NCBI RefSeq assembly: GCF_943736995.1
Contig: NZ_CALSFT010000002.1
Coordinates: 1,054,001 to 1,118,000, forward strand
Origin: Sporosarcina sp. Marseille-Q4943
GTDB lineage: Bacteria > Bacillota > Bacilli > Bacillales_A > Planococcaceae
Reading direction: 5' to 3'
Length of the DNA: 64,000 nt
In this document: piece after piece, positions 1-8,488 of the stretch
Numbering within the stretch: position 1 is the first letter of the stretch
How the letters are laid out: each line of letters starts with the position of its first letter
Notes under the pieces: generated by a model
Database searches by the model: none
What the model was told of the DNA's origin: nothing
The model's input: the letters and a program-made list of their open reading frames with translations, nothing else
Translations under genes and position numbers: made by a program

Positions 1-1
1 A

Positions 2-352
2 AAGGTTCGTACATTCAACCGCGAATTCTCGGTATCTGACGAAGATTTTGCCCCTAAGCTTGTTTGGAGCGGCAAAGCGACTCATGAAAAAGATTCAATG
101 AAGGCGGATCACGACTTCACAATCATCGATCCATCCGGATCCATTTCTGCATCTGAAATTTATCTTCGCTTGAAACAGGAAGGAAAAGTCGTGAAGAAGG
201 TGGAGATGCCGGACGAATCCAAAAATCTCGTTGACGTAGGCAAGATGAGCAGTGACGAGATGGATGACCTTGGAGATGAATTGGCTACAGAGTTCGAGAA
301 GTGGGTTACTGAACTAATGGGTGACCTCCAAAACGAGCTTGAAAACTTCTAA
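2..352 (+). CDS. Hypothetical protein, 3' part only
   Basis: The reading frame is open from the left edge, so the gene begins outside the window; 116 residues are visible. The visible part is acidic and soluble, with no membrane segment and no cysteines, and ends in a charged, probably helical tail. I recognise no family. It ends three bases before the first usable start of an ABC permease and is therefore probably in one operon with the ABC genes that follow. An internal ATG at 98 exists, but the open frame upstream argues against it being the start. Confidence 0.6.
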   Translation, partial: KVRTFNREFSVSDEDFAPKLVWSGKATHEKDSMKADHDFTIIDPSGSISASEIYLRLKQEGKVVKKVEMPDESKNLVDVGKMSSDEMDDLGDELATEFEKWVTELMGDLQNELENF

Positions 353-370
353 TGATTGGAAGTGGGCTGT

Positions 371-1594
371 TTGCAATCGTTACAAAAAACAATGTTTTTT
401 ACGAATGAATATTTGAAGCAGCTGAGGAAGAAGCGGGCGACCCTTCTTCTTCTTTTTCTATTTCCGCTTTGTTTGATCGGATTGTTGGTCAGCCTTGCAG
501 CAGGTCTAATCATCCCAGCGGAGAACTCTCCAATCCGTGTCGCTTTAGTCGACGAAGACGAGACGAAGGAATCGAAGCTGATCAGCTCTTTGTTGACGGA
601 GACAGCAAACGGTCAAAACACAATTGAAATCTTTCCCGCGTCGGCGGAGGAAGCCGGGCGGTTAATTGATCGGAATGAAATTAGCACTTCTTTTACATTG
701 CCGAAAAATTTCACCGATGATCTTTACGAAGGAGAGTCGGTGACAATCCCGATGCTAGGAAACCCATCGAGGCCAATCGACAGCTTCATCACCAAACAGC
801 TAGTCGATAGCTTGGCCAGATACATTGCTGCTGCACAAGCAAATATTCTGGTGATCAATGACTATGCAAAAGAGACTCCGATGCCTCGTGAAGAGCGGAT
901 GGAGATGATGTTTGAGCAATTCGTCGATTTTACGCTATTTACGTTAGGCAAAGATAAGCTACTCGATGAAGAAGTATTGAAGAACTCGGCAACCTCGTCG
1001 CCAATCAATTATTTTGTATTATCAGGCTGGCTCATCGTCTTTTCTGTCTGGCTGTTATCGTTTTACATCGTATTGGCTGACGTTGAGTCGAAGTCGATGG
1101 CTATAAGAATGAAGCTCTTCGGCGTTACGGTTGGCCAGCGGGTGGCGGGGAGGTTGCTCGTCTCCCTAATTGTCAGTTCACTGCTCGCGGGAATCACCTT
1201 TATTATAATGATTAAATTGCTGCAAGTTGAATTTTTTGCTATCGATATGGCGCGCTTCGGGTTATTTGCATTGTTGTATGCGTTTATCCTGCTTTGTGGC
1301 ATCGCGCTGATCGATGTAGTGTCAGCATCCAAAAGGATAGGTCTGTTTTTGCAATGCTTCTTCGTATTCAGCGTCATTCTCGTGAGCGGTGCATTGATTC
1401 CGACATTGTATTTTCCGCAGTCGTTTCAAGATCTCCTCCCTTATTTATTTTCGCCGATCGCACTTGGATGGATGATGGATCTTGTGCTGGAAGGCCGTAA
1501 TTATGCGAATTACACTTCGTTGGGTATCTATTCGATAATTGCATTCCTCGTCTTATGGATGTCGGTCAGCTGGAAAGAGAGGTGGAGCCGATGA
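371..1594 (+). CDS. ABC-2 type transporter permease (first of a pair)
   Basis: Membrane subunit of an ABC exporter. A hydrophobic segment near the N-terminus is followed by an extracytoplasmic domain of about 160 residues and then five to six membrane segments, the layout of ABC2_membrane_3/NatB-like permeases. TTG at 371 is preferred because GGAAGTGGG lies just upstream; TTG 356 and ATG 392 are alternatives. It overlaps the next permease by 4 bp (ATGA) and is co-directional with an ATPase at 2711, so the three should form one exporter. Substrate unknown. Confidence 0.8.
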   Translation: MQSLQKTMFFTNEYLKQLRKKRATLLLLFLFPLCLIGLLVSLAAGLIIPAENSPIRVALVDEDETKESKLISSLLTETANGQNTIEIFPASAEEAGRLIDRNEISTSFTLPKNFTDDLYEGESVTIPMLGNPSRPIDSFITKQLVDSLARYIAAAQANILVINDYAKETPMPREERMEMMFEQFVDFTLFTLGKDKLLDEEVLKNSATSSPINYFVLSGWLIVFSVWLLSFYIVLADVESKSMAIRMKLFGVTVGQRVAGRLLVSLIVSSLLAGITFIIMIKLLQVEFFAIDMARFGLFALLYAFILLCGIALIDVVSASKRIGLFLQCFFVFSVILVSGALIPTLYFPQSFQDLLPYLFSPIALGWMMDLVLEGRNYANYTSLGIYSIIAFLVLWMSVSWKERWSR

Positions 1595-2718
1595 TGCGAA
1601 TGCCCGCTCAGTTTATCAGATTGAAAAAGGAATGGAAAAGTGTCATCTGGTGGCTGCTTGCCCCGATTCTGTTGACGGTTGTCGTTATGAAGACATTCGG
1701 CGCTTTACAGGAGGAGTCGAAAGTGCCGATTGCGCTCATCGTTGAAGATACTTCAGTGTTGGCACTGCAATTGGCACAAGAAATAGAGAAAAATGAGATG
1801 TTGTCTGTTCGCTATATGGAGCTGGACGATGCCCTACATAAGTTGAAGCAACATGAACTTGACAGTGTCTTCGTCATTCGGGAAGGTTACGGCGAATCAG
1901 TGTTGGCGAACCGTCGGAACGGGTTAATTGAAGCGTATTCTTCCAATCGCTCCTTCGCCTATCCGGCGATTTCTGAAACGATCATGTCGTTGGCCCAGCA
2001 AGACGTTTCCAGGACGAAAGCGGCCATGGTCATCCGTCAGCTGTTCATTGAATATGGCATGGAGGATAAATGGAATTACGAAGAGATTATCCAAAGAAGT
2101 GAAGAGAAGCAAAGGAATGAAAGCCTGCTTAAAACGAGCTTTTCATACGGCAAGCAAAGTGAGTCCGATGAAAAGCCGCTCGAATTATTGAACGGCAGAG
2201 GCATATGGGCATTTTTCACGATTATCGCCGCCTTTTTCCTATTCGATTGGATGATCAAGGAAAGCCGGCCTTCGATGCAAGTGAGATGGCTGTATACGTC
2301 AACATCGTTTAAAAACCATGCGGTTCGGATGTTAGGTTTGTATTCATTATTGACGTTCTTGTCAGACGGGCTTACTTTGTTTGTTTTCCACTTTGTCTTA
2401 CAGGATCCCGTCACATTTTCTTTCATCCTCCCTATGCTCGCATTTAGAATGACATTGAATCTTTTCGCATTTCTGTTTGCAATCGTTTATCGTCAATTGT
2501 TCATGTACTATATGACCGGAATTGCCGCGGCTCTTTTACTGACCGTTACGGGAGGGGCTGTCGTGCCGCTTGATGCATTGTCTAAAAGAGCGCAATGGGT
2601 GGAGATTATCAGTCCTGTACGCTCATTGATGACGACGACGGTCCCGATCGCCTGGCTCTCGTTGTTAATTTTGATGCTGGCTGCTTGGATGATGAAAGGG
2701 GGGAAACGGATTGCTTGA
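1591..2718 (+). CDS. ABC-2 type transporter permease (second of a pair)
   Basis: Second membrane subunit with the same architecture as its neighbour: an N-terminal membrane anchor (about residues 15-35), a large outside loop and a C-terminal cluster of membrane helices. ATG 1591 is chosen because it overlaps the upstream stop as ATGA and has GGTGGAG 5 bases upstream; an ATG at 1555 lies deep inside the preceding gene. It overlaps the ATPase start by 8 bp. Together with the upstream permease it would give a heterodimeric channel. Confidence 0.8.
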   Translation: MMRMPAQFIRLKKEWKSVIWWLLAPILLTVVVMKTFGALQEESKVPIALIVEDTSVLALQLAQEIEKNEMLSVRYMELDDALHKLKQHELDSVFVIREGYGESVLANRRNGLIEAYSSNRSFAYPAISETIMSLAQQDVSRTKAAMVIRQLFIEYGMEDKWNYEEIIQRSEEKQRNESLLKTSFSYGKQSESDEKPLELLNGRGIWAFFTIIAAFFLFDWMIKESRPSMQVRWLYTSTSFKNHAVRMLGLYSLLTFLSDGLTLFVFHFVLQDPVTFSFILPMLAFRMTLNLFAFLFAIVYRQLFMYYMTGIAAALLLTVTGGAVVPLDALSKRAQWVEIISPVRSLMTTTVPIAWLSLLILMLAAWMMKGGKRIA

Positions 2719-3385
2719 AGTGAAAGGCGTCCAAAAGCGATACAGAAGGAAAAGCGTATTGCAAAATGTTTCATTTGAAATGAAAGAAGGGGAAATTGTC
2801 GGCCTTGTCGGCGAGAACGGTGCCGGAAAATCGACATTATTGCAAATCTTGGCGACAGCACTGGAACCTACCGCTGGCGAATTGCGTTTAGATGGTAAGC
2901 GATATGCGGATGATTTCAAGCGGTTACGGCAGATGATCGGGTATGTACCCCAGGACATTTCCGTTTGGGAAGAGTATACGGTCGAAGAGAATATGCGTTT
3001 TTTCGAAAAGCTTTCGTGGCAAAGGCGATCGCCGGAAGAATGCAGGAACCTCTGTCTCGATATGCAGTTGACTCAGTGGAAGGAACCGGTCCATACGCTA
3101 TCAGGTGGCATGAAGCGCAAGCTTAACTTGGCAATAAGCCTACTGCATGACCCAATTCTTCTTTTATTGGATGAACCGACTGTCGGCATCGATTTGAAAT
3201 CAAAAACAGAAATCGGCAGATATTTGCTGAATTTGGCTAAGAAGGAAGGAAAGATGATTCTTTATACGTCGCATGACATGGATGAAATTACGAATGTATG
3301 CGACCGTGTCTATTCAATTGGCGACGATCCATTTTATCCAACTTTGCTGAAGAAACGCGGAATCGAAGTGGGACAGCTATCATGA
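2711..3385 (+). CDS. ABC transporter ATP-binding protein
   Basis: Nucleotide-binding subunit of the exporter. Visible motifs are Walker A GENGAGKST (about residues 35-43), signature LSGGMKRKL (about 134), Walker B LLLLDEPTVGID (about 153) and the switch histidine in TSHDMDE. TTG start with a strong AAAGGGGGG site upstream. At 224 residues it is a single-domain ATPase of the multidrug/NatA-like group. Translational overlap with the permease supports a stoichiometric complex. Confidence 0.9.
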   Translation: MLEVKGVQKRYRRKSVLQNVSFEMKEGEIVGLVGENGAGKSTLLQILATALEPTAGELRLDGKRYADDFKRLRQMIGYVPQDISVWEEYTVEENMRFFEKLSWQRRSPEECRNLCLDMQLTQWKEPVHTLSGGMKRKLNLAISLLHDPILLLLDEPTVGIDLKSKTEIGRYLLNLAKKEGKMILYTSHDMDEITNVCDRVYSIGDDPFYPTLLKKRGIEVGQLS

Positions 3386-3448
3386 CGGAAATAGCCATTT
3401 TTCCGCCGAGCCCCTCATATACTAAAATTGACTTGAATAGGTGATCAA

Positions 3449-4030
3449 GTGAAGAAAACAATGAAGTTGGGGATGACAATCGGAATTGCAGTAGTGTTGC
3501 TCTGCTTTGGAACATGGTTGTTGTTGGGCAAATGGATGGCAGATGGCCAGAAGCCTGTAGCAGATGGATCAAATGAATATGCAATCATCCTAGGTGCGAA
3601 AGTGAATGGGGAAACGCCTTCACTCACTTTGCGCTACCGATTGGAAAAAGCGCTCTCTTATGCCGAAACATATCCTGATGTGAACTTCATCTTGTCGGGC
3701 GGTCAAGGCCCGGACGAAGACATTGCAGAAGGGGAAGCGATGCGTCGATACCTGACGGAGAATGGCGTGAAAGAGGAGAGGCTCTTGCTCGAAACCGAGT
3801 CGACATCGACGTACGAGAATCTTTTGTATTCCAAGAAACTGTTGCCGAAGGATGTAAATGCCGTAACGATTATTACAAGCGATTTTCATCTCGCTCGGGC
3901 AAGGATGATTGCAGCTAGCCTCGATCTCGAGACAGATGCATGGCCGGCCAAGACACCGAAATCAGTGGAAGCCAAGCATCACATAAGGGAACGGCTTGCC
4001 CTGATCAAAACGGTTATTGTAGGGAAATGA
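3449..4030 (+). CDS. YdcF/SanA-like DUF218 membrane-anchored protein
   Basis: An N-terminal membrane anchor (residues 7-27) is followed by a DUF218 domain: AIILGAKV near residue 46, FILSGGQG near 76, and a C-terminal TSDFHLARA motif. The family (ElyC/SanA/YdcF) is linked to envelope biogenesis, but its biochemical role is poorly defined. GTG start with AGGTGAT 4 bases upstream. It sits 63 bp after the ABC operon and is closed by the hairpin at 4037, so it may be read through from that operon or have its own weak promoter. Confidence 0.8.
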   Translation: MKKTMKLGMTIGIAVVLLCFGTWLLLGKWMADGQKPVADGSNEYAIILGAKVNGETPSLTLRYRLEKALSYAETYPDVNFILSGGQGPDEDIAEGEAMRRYLTENGVKEERLLLETESTSTYENLLYSKKLLPKDVNAVTIITSDFHLARARMIAASLDLETDAWPAKTPKSVEAKHHIRERLALIKTVIVGK

Positions 4031-4036
4031 ATTCAT

Positions 4037-4077
4037 AAAAGGACTGTCTCGGAATTAAATCCGAGGCAGTCCTTTTT
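4037..4077. terminator. Bidirectional rho-independent terminator
   Basis: Stem AAAAGGACTGTCTCGGA / TCCGAGGCAGTCCTTTT with a 6-nt loop and T-runs on both strands. It serves the DUF218 gene on the plus strand and the histidinol phosphatase on the minus strand. Confidence 0.9.
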
Positions 4078-4107
4078 ATTTGTTATCTCAAATGGCAAGC
4101 GTCATCT

Positions 4108-4902
4108 TCAAAGTGTATCAATCGGATGGAAAGTCGGTTTCAATCCTTCGAACGTTGAAATATATCGAAAGCCGATCGAACGTAACAGCTCAAGCGATTC
4201 TTTGAAATCGAATGCGATATCTCCCGGCTTGTGGGCATCCGAACCGAGCGTTACGATCTCCCCGCCGCATTCCTTATACAGCTTTAACACATCCTCGCTC
4301 GGCAACCCGTTCGGCAAACCGTATCGGACTCCGGATGTATTCAACTCAATCCCTTTTCCCGCAGGAATGATTACGTTAAAAATTTCACGCAACACATCGT
4401 GGAAGTCATTGTCGACGATCTCAGGCGCATACCGTTTGATCAAATCAACATGTCCTAAAATGGAGTAGTTTGTAAAGTCTTTCACGCAATGCAGCAATTC
4501 ATTGTAATATTTCAAAGAGGCTTCCTCGACCGGAATCCCTCTGAAAAGATCCCCATAATGCAATCCTTTCCGTTCGACTGTATGCATGGAGCAAATGATA
4601 AAATCAAAATTCTCCGCTTTCAGCATTTCGTCATAACGGTCCAATAAATGTGGCTGCACACCAATCTCGACACCCTTCTTAATACGGATCATTCCGTCAT
4701 ATCGCTTGCTTAATTCATCGATACGCTCACCATATCTCCGCTTATCGAAATCAAATTCAATCGATTCATCAGGATAATCATAATCGATATGTTCCGTAAA
4801 GCATATCTCAGACAGGCCTTTAGCTATCGCCCCTTTCACCATATCCTCCATATCTACATTGCAATCTCCAGAAAATGAACTATGCATATGGTAATCAAAC
4901 AT
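4108..4902 (-). CDS. hisJ: Histidinol-phosphatase, PHP family
   Basis: Dephosphorylates L-histidinol phosphate to histidinol, the penultimate step group of histidine synthesis. At 264 residues it has the PHP metal motifs: DYHMHSSFSGD at the N-terminus, CFTEH (about 35), GVEIG (about 77), CSMHTVE (about 105), GHVDLIKRY and GSDAHKPGDIA near the C-terminus. AGGAGGAATTTTTCAA precedes the ATG. It is divergent from the his operon and shares its upstream region, which supports the assignment; general PHP phosphoesterase activity is the alternative. Confidence 0.88.
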   Translation of the reverse strand: MFDYHMHSSFSGDCNVDMEDMVKGAIAKGLSEICFTEHIDYDYPDESIEFDFDKRRYGERIDELSKRYDGMIRIKKGVEIGVQPHLLDRYDEMLKAENFDFIICSMHTVERKGLHYGDLFRGIPVEEASLKYYNELLHCVKDFTNYSILGHVDLIKRYAPEIVDNDFHDVLREIFNVIIPAGKGIELNTSGVRYGLPNGLPSEDVLKLYKECGGEIVTLGSDAHKPGDIAFDFKESLELLRSIGFRYISTFEGLKPTFHPIDTL

Positions 4903-4923
4903 TTGAAAAATTCCTCCTATCAG

Positions 4924-4952
4924 TTGACAAATTTTAAAAATAGATTTATAGT
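4924..4952 (+). promoter_or_regulatory. Sigma-A promoter of the his operon
   Basis: TTGACA (4924-4929), 17-bp spacer, TATAGT (4947-4952). It lies 57 bp upstream of the hisZ start. This is a near-consensus promoter in the correct orientation. Confidence 0.75.
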
Positions 4953-4971
4953 ACGTTATAACTTTAACGTA
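4952..4971 (+). promoter_or_regulatory. Candidate his operator palindrome
   Basis: TACGTTA-6 nt-TAACGTA, perfect 7-bp arms, starting at the last base of the -10 box and covering the expected transcription start. Position fits a repressor site. The binding protein is not identified here; a TrpR-superfamily HisR/YerC-type repressor is one possibility. Confidence 0.45.
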
Positions 4972-5008
4972 GTAAAGCGATGAAGTCTACAAGCGAGGTG
5001 GTATGTAA

Positions 5009-5983
5009 ATGAATCCAGATTTGATTGATGCGGAAAAGTTCGAGCAAGTGATCAGCACATTAAGCAATCGATTTTCTGCAAATAGGTTCCAACGAATTAA
5101 AACTCCGGCTTTCGAACGGTATGACCTCTATTCAAAGGTGACGAGTTCCGTCAACCGGAAAGAGATGGTGAAAGTGATCGATCCATCGGGGGAGGTATTC
5201 GTCCTCAGACCGGACGTTACAATACCGATCACACAGGAATTGTCTCATGCACACCGCAAACTGACAAGTGAACACCGATTTTATTATGTGCAGGAAGTAT
5301 TTCGAAGATCACCCGACCCGGCAGAAAAAACTGAGCGGACACAAGCAGGCATAGAATATTTTTGCAAAAGGTCGCCGGAGGTCGATGCGGAAACGATCTT
5401 ATTGGCACTAGAGACGATGAAGGACTTGAAGTTCGATGATATCAAAATTGAGATTGGGCACACCGTCTTCTTCCATGAAATGATCACTCAGCTTCCGTTG
5501 ACAGAATACCAAAGCAATTGTCTGGAAGCATTTATTCGGGCGAAAAACAGTGTTGAAATTGAAGCGCTGCTGTCGACTCTGGATGCAGATGAGGCAATCA
5601 AACATGCCGTCACCCAAATTCCTAGTCTTTACGGAAAACCGAGAGAAGTTCTGAACCGTGCAAAGGAAGTTGCCATCACTTCCCGAATGCAAGCTACCCT
5701 TTCCTATATCGAGGAAGTTTGCAGGCGATTGACGTTTTATGGATTTGACGAACATATCGTCATCGACTTTGGATTAATTAATCGAATGAATTACTACTCA
5801 GGCATCGTTTTTCAAGGGTATGTCGGGCGTTTCGGCAAGCCGGTATTGATGGGTGGGCGATATGATCGTTTGGGCCATGAATTTGATGCAGATTTGCCGG
5901 CAATCGGATTTGCTTGCGAAGTTGAAACGTTACTGAAGGCTTCCGATAACCAGAAAATAGTCCATGGAAAGGAGGAGGCATGA
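5009..5983 (+). CDS. hisZ: ATP phosphoribosyltransferase regulatory subunit HisZ
   Basis: Catalytically inactive histidyl-tRNA-synthetase paralog that pairs with short-form HisG to make the histidine-inhibited first enzyme of the pathway. The class-II synthetase core is visible (YDLYSKV, FVLRPDVTIPI, then QAGIEYF and a C-terminal GGRYDRLG motif). At 324 residues it is shorter than the Bacillus subtilis protein (about 390) but near the short lactococcal form. GAGGTGG precedes the ATG. First gene of the operon; it abuts hisG with overlapping stop and start. Confidence 0.93.
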   Translation: MNPDLIDAEKFEQVISTLSNRFSANRFQRIKTPAFERYDLYSKVTSSVNRKEMVKVIDPSGEVFVLRPDVTIPITQELSHAHRKLTSEHRFYYVQEVFRRSPDPAEKTERTQAGIEYFCKRSPEVDAETILLALETMKDLKFDDIKIEIGHTVFFHEMITQLPLTEYQSNCLEAFIRAKNSVEIEALLSTLDADEAIKHAVTQIPSLYGKPREVLNRAKEVAITSRMQATLSYIEEVCRRLTFYGFDEHIVIDFGLINRMNYYSGIVFQGYVGRFGKPVLMGGRYDRLGHEFDADLPAIGFACEVETLLKASDNQKIVHGKEEA

Positions 5984-6618
5984 TGGAAAGTTTGACTGTT
6001 GCGATGGCAAAAGGCAGGATTGCCAATCAGGCGATTAAGCTGCTTGAGACTGCTGGAATCCAGTTTTCGGACTTTGATGAAAAAAGCAGGAAACTCATCT
6101 TCACAGACGACGAACGGAGCGTTAAGCTGATTTTCGTGAAGGCGGTTGATGTCCCGACATATGTGGAGCTCGGCGCCGCGGATATCGGGGTGATTGGCAA
6201 GGATGTCATGCTTGAAGACCCGAAAGATGTGTATGAACTACTGGATCTAGGCATTGGGAAATGCAAACTGTCGGTAGCAGGGTTCCCGGGCGAAAACCTA
6301 GTTAACAGTTCTCAGCTGACTGTAGCTTCAAAATATCCAAGTCTGGCAAAAATGCATTTCGATCAAAAAGGCATCCGCACCGAGATGATCAAGTTGAATG
6401 GGTCGGTTGAATTAGCGCCACTCATCGGAATGGCTGACGTCATTGTCGACATCGTCGAAACCGGTGCTACCTTGAAAGAGAATGGATTGGTTGTTCTCGA
6501 GACAATCGCGGAAGTGAGTGCAAGATTGATTGTGAATAAAGCAAGCTTCGCAATCAAAACAGAGCGTATCCAAAATTTCATTGCTGACGTCAAGACAGGG
6601 CTGGAGGTGTATTCATGA
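5983..6618 (+). CDS. hisG: ATP phosphoribosyltransferase catalytic subunit HisG (short form)
   Basis: Condenses ATP with PRPP, the committed step of histidine synthesis. About 211 residues, so the short form that lacks the C-terminal regulatory domain and needs HisZ. Visible motifs are AMAKGRI at the N-terminus, GAADIGVIGKD, and the PRPP loop DIVETGATL. Two consecutive ATGs (5980, 5983); the second is better placed after AAAGGAGG. Coupled to hisZ upstream and to hisD by an ATGA overlap. Confidence 0.94.
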   Translation: MESLTVAMAKGRIANQAIKLLETAGIQFSDFDEKSRKLIFTDDERSVKLIFVKAVDVPTYVELGAADIGVIGKDVMLEDPKDVYELLDLGIGKCKLSVAGFPGENLVNSSQLTVASKYPSLAKMHFDQKGIRTEMIKLNGSVELAPLIGMADVIVDIVETGATLKENGLVVLETIAEVSARLIVNKASFAIKTERIQNFIADVKTGLEVYS

Positions 6619-7901
6619 AAATCATTACGGCAGCCGACTATGCAGTAGAAATTGAGAAACGGAACGAGCAATCCATAGATCTGGAATTTGATCAGAAAGT
6701 GCTGTCGATCATCAATGACGTCCGCATGAACGGGGATACGGCTTTACAAATGTATACCGAGCGGTTCGACGGAGTGAAGTTGGATAATTTCATCGTTACT
6801 GATGATGAATTCGACGAGGCCTATACGCTCGTTTCGGAGGCCTTCATCGCCTCTCTACTGAAAGCGAAACAACGAATCATTGATTTTCATACAGAACAGA
6901 AGGAACGCTCCTGGTTCATCCGACAGGAGAAAGGCATTATGCTCGGTCAACAAGTGACTCCCATTGAACGGACAGGAATTTACGTGCCAGGCGGGAAGGC
7001 GGCCTACCCATCCACTGTCCTTATGAATGCCATCCCTGCAAAAATCGCCGGAGTCGGTCATATTGCCATCACGACACCACCGCAACCGGACGGAAAAGTG
7101 AATCCGCACGTTTTGGTCGCAGCGAAAGAGTCTGGTGTGGAAGTCGTCTATAAAGTGGGCGGTGCACAGGCGATTGCGGCGATGGCATATGGCACGGAAA
7201 CAATCCGGAAAGTGATGAAAATAACAGGACCGGGTAACGCATATGTTGCTAGAGCGAAAAAATGGGTATTCGGAGACGTTGGAATCGACATGATTGCGGG
7301 TCCGAGTGAAATTTGTGTGTTGGCAGATGAAACGGCAAACCCTGGGTTCGTAGCGGCAGATCTTTTGTCACAAGCTGAGCATGACGAGCGGGCGGCGGCC
7401 ATTTGTGTGACGACTAGCGAACAGTTTGCCGGAAAACTTGTGGCAGAAGTGGAAATGCGGTTGCCCGAAATGGACCGAGTGGAAATAGCGAGCCGATCCG
7501 TAAACGATTTTGGCAGGATCATCGTCGTTGATTCGCTGACGGAAGCAATTGAAGTAGTTAACAGAATTGCACCAGAGCATTTGCAAGTCATGGTGGAAAA
7601 TCCGATGGCGCAATTGCCGTTACTCCGAAATGCGGGCGCCATTTTCCTAGGGGCATTCTCGCCGGAAGCATTGGGCGATTATATGGCAGGACCAAACCAT
7701 ACATTGCCGACGAGCGGAACCGCCGCATTCTCGTCTCCGTTAGGCGTTTACGATTTTCTTAAGAAGTCGAGCATCATCCAATATACAGAGGAAGCGTTTG
7801 AGGAAGTGGCGGATGACATCATTGTATTGGCGGAAGCGGAACGATTGACTGGTCATGCCGAATCAATTCGGCTGCGGAAGGGGGAGCGTAATGAGAAGTG
7901 A
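6615..7901 (+). CDS. hisD: Histidinol dehydrogenase HisD
   Basis: Zinc enzyme oxidising histidinol to histidine in two NAD-dependent steps, the last reactions of the pathway. 428 residues, full length. Visible are ERTGIYVPGGKA, GPGNAYVARAKK, GPSEICVLAD, the QAEHDE zinc and active-site region and APEHLQV with the catalytic Glu-His pair. Overlaps hisG by 4 bp and hisB by 11 bp. Confidence 0.96.
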   Translation: MKIITAADYAVEIEKRNEQSIDLEFDQKVLSIINDVRMNGDTALQMYTERFDGVKLDNFIVTDDEFDEAYTLVSEAFIASLLKAKQRIIDFHTEQKERSWFIRQEKGIMLGQQVTPIERTGIYVPGGKAAYPSTVLMNAIPAKIAGVGHIAITTPPQPDGKVNPHVLVAAKESGVEVVYKVGGAQAIAAMAYGTETIRKVMKITGPGNAYVARAKKWVFGDVGIDMIAGPSEICVLADETANPGFVAADLLSQAEHDERAAAICVTTSEQFAGKLVAEVEMRLPEMDRVEIASRSVNDFGRIIVVDSLTEAIEVVNRIAPEHLQVMVENPMAQLPLLRNAGAIFLGAFSPEALGDYMAGPNHTLPTSGTAAFSSPLGVYDFLKKSSIIQYTEEAFEEVADDIIVLAEAERLTGHAESIRLRKGERNEK

Positions 7902-8475
7902 AAGGTTATCGAGAAGCACTGCGGAAACTTCGATTGACTTGGAGTTTACAATCGATGGAACTGGAAAAACGGATATACGGACGGGAGTCGGTTTTCTCGA
8001 CCATATGCTGACTTTGTTTGCGAAGCACGGCAGATTCGATTTAAAGGTTGCGTGTGATGGCGATCTCGCCGTCGATCAGCACCATACCGTCGAGGATATC
8101 GGGATCGTGCTTGGCCAGGCGTTTGATCGTTGCATCGGAAAGAAGGAAGGCATCGAACGGTATTCGATGGTTTCAACGCCGATGGATGAAGCATTATCAA
8201 CCGTGTCACTCGACATAAGCGGACGCTCTTATCTTGTCTATAACGTCGAAGGATTAAAAGACAAAGTAGGGAACTTTGATACTGAGCTGGTAGAGGAGTT
8301 TTTCCTCGCGTTCACGCGGCATGCAAATGTGACATTGCATATTAATTTGCAATACGGGAAAAACAGCCACCACATTATTGAATCGATTTTCAAAAGCTTT
8401 GGAAGGGCATTGCGCATTGCAAGTTCAATCAATCCTGAAATTGAAGGGATACCATCGACAAAGGGAATGTTATAA
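7891..8475 (+). CDS. hisB: Imidazoleglycerol-phosphate dehydratase HisB
   Basis: Dehydrates imidazoleglycerol phosphate to imidazole acetol phosphate. 194 residues, monofunctional size. Metal-binding motifs include GFLDHML, DQHHTVEDIGI, RHANVTLHI and NSHHIIES. The ATG at 7891 follows GGAAGGGGGAG; an in-frame ATG at 7855 lies well inside hisD and is unlikely. In Bacillus subtilis the next gene would be hisH; here hisA follows after 13 bp. Confidence 0.95.
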   Translation: MRSERLSRSTAETSIDLEFTIDGTGKTDIRTGVGFLDHMLTLFAKHGRFDLKVACDGDLAVDQHHTVEDIGIVLGQAFDRCIGKKEGIERYSMVSTPMDEALSTVSLDISGRSYLVYNVEGLKDKVGNFDTELVEEFFLAFTRHANVTLHINLQYGKNSHHIIESIFKSFGRALRIASSINPEIEGIPSTKGML

Positions 8476-8488
8476 GGGGGAGTCGACA

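Noticed and set aside
2..3385. Assignment of the first genes to a type VII secretion locus
   Set aside because: The idea came from the ABC-2 permease type and an unknown acidic protein, but no WXG100, EssB or EssC sequence is in the window.
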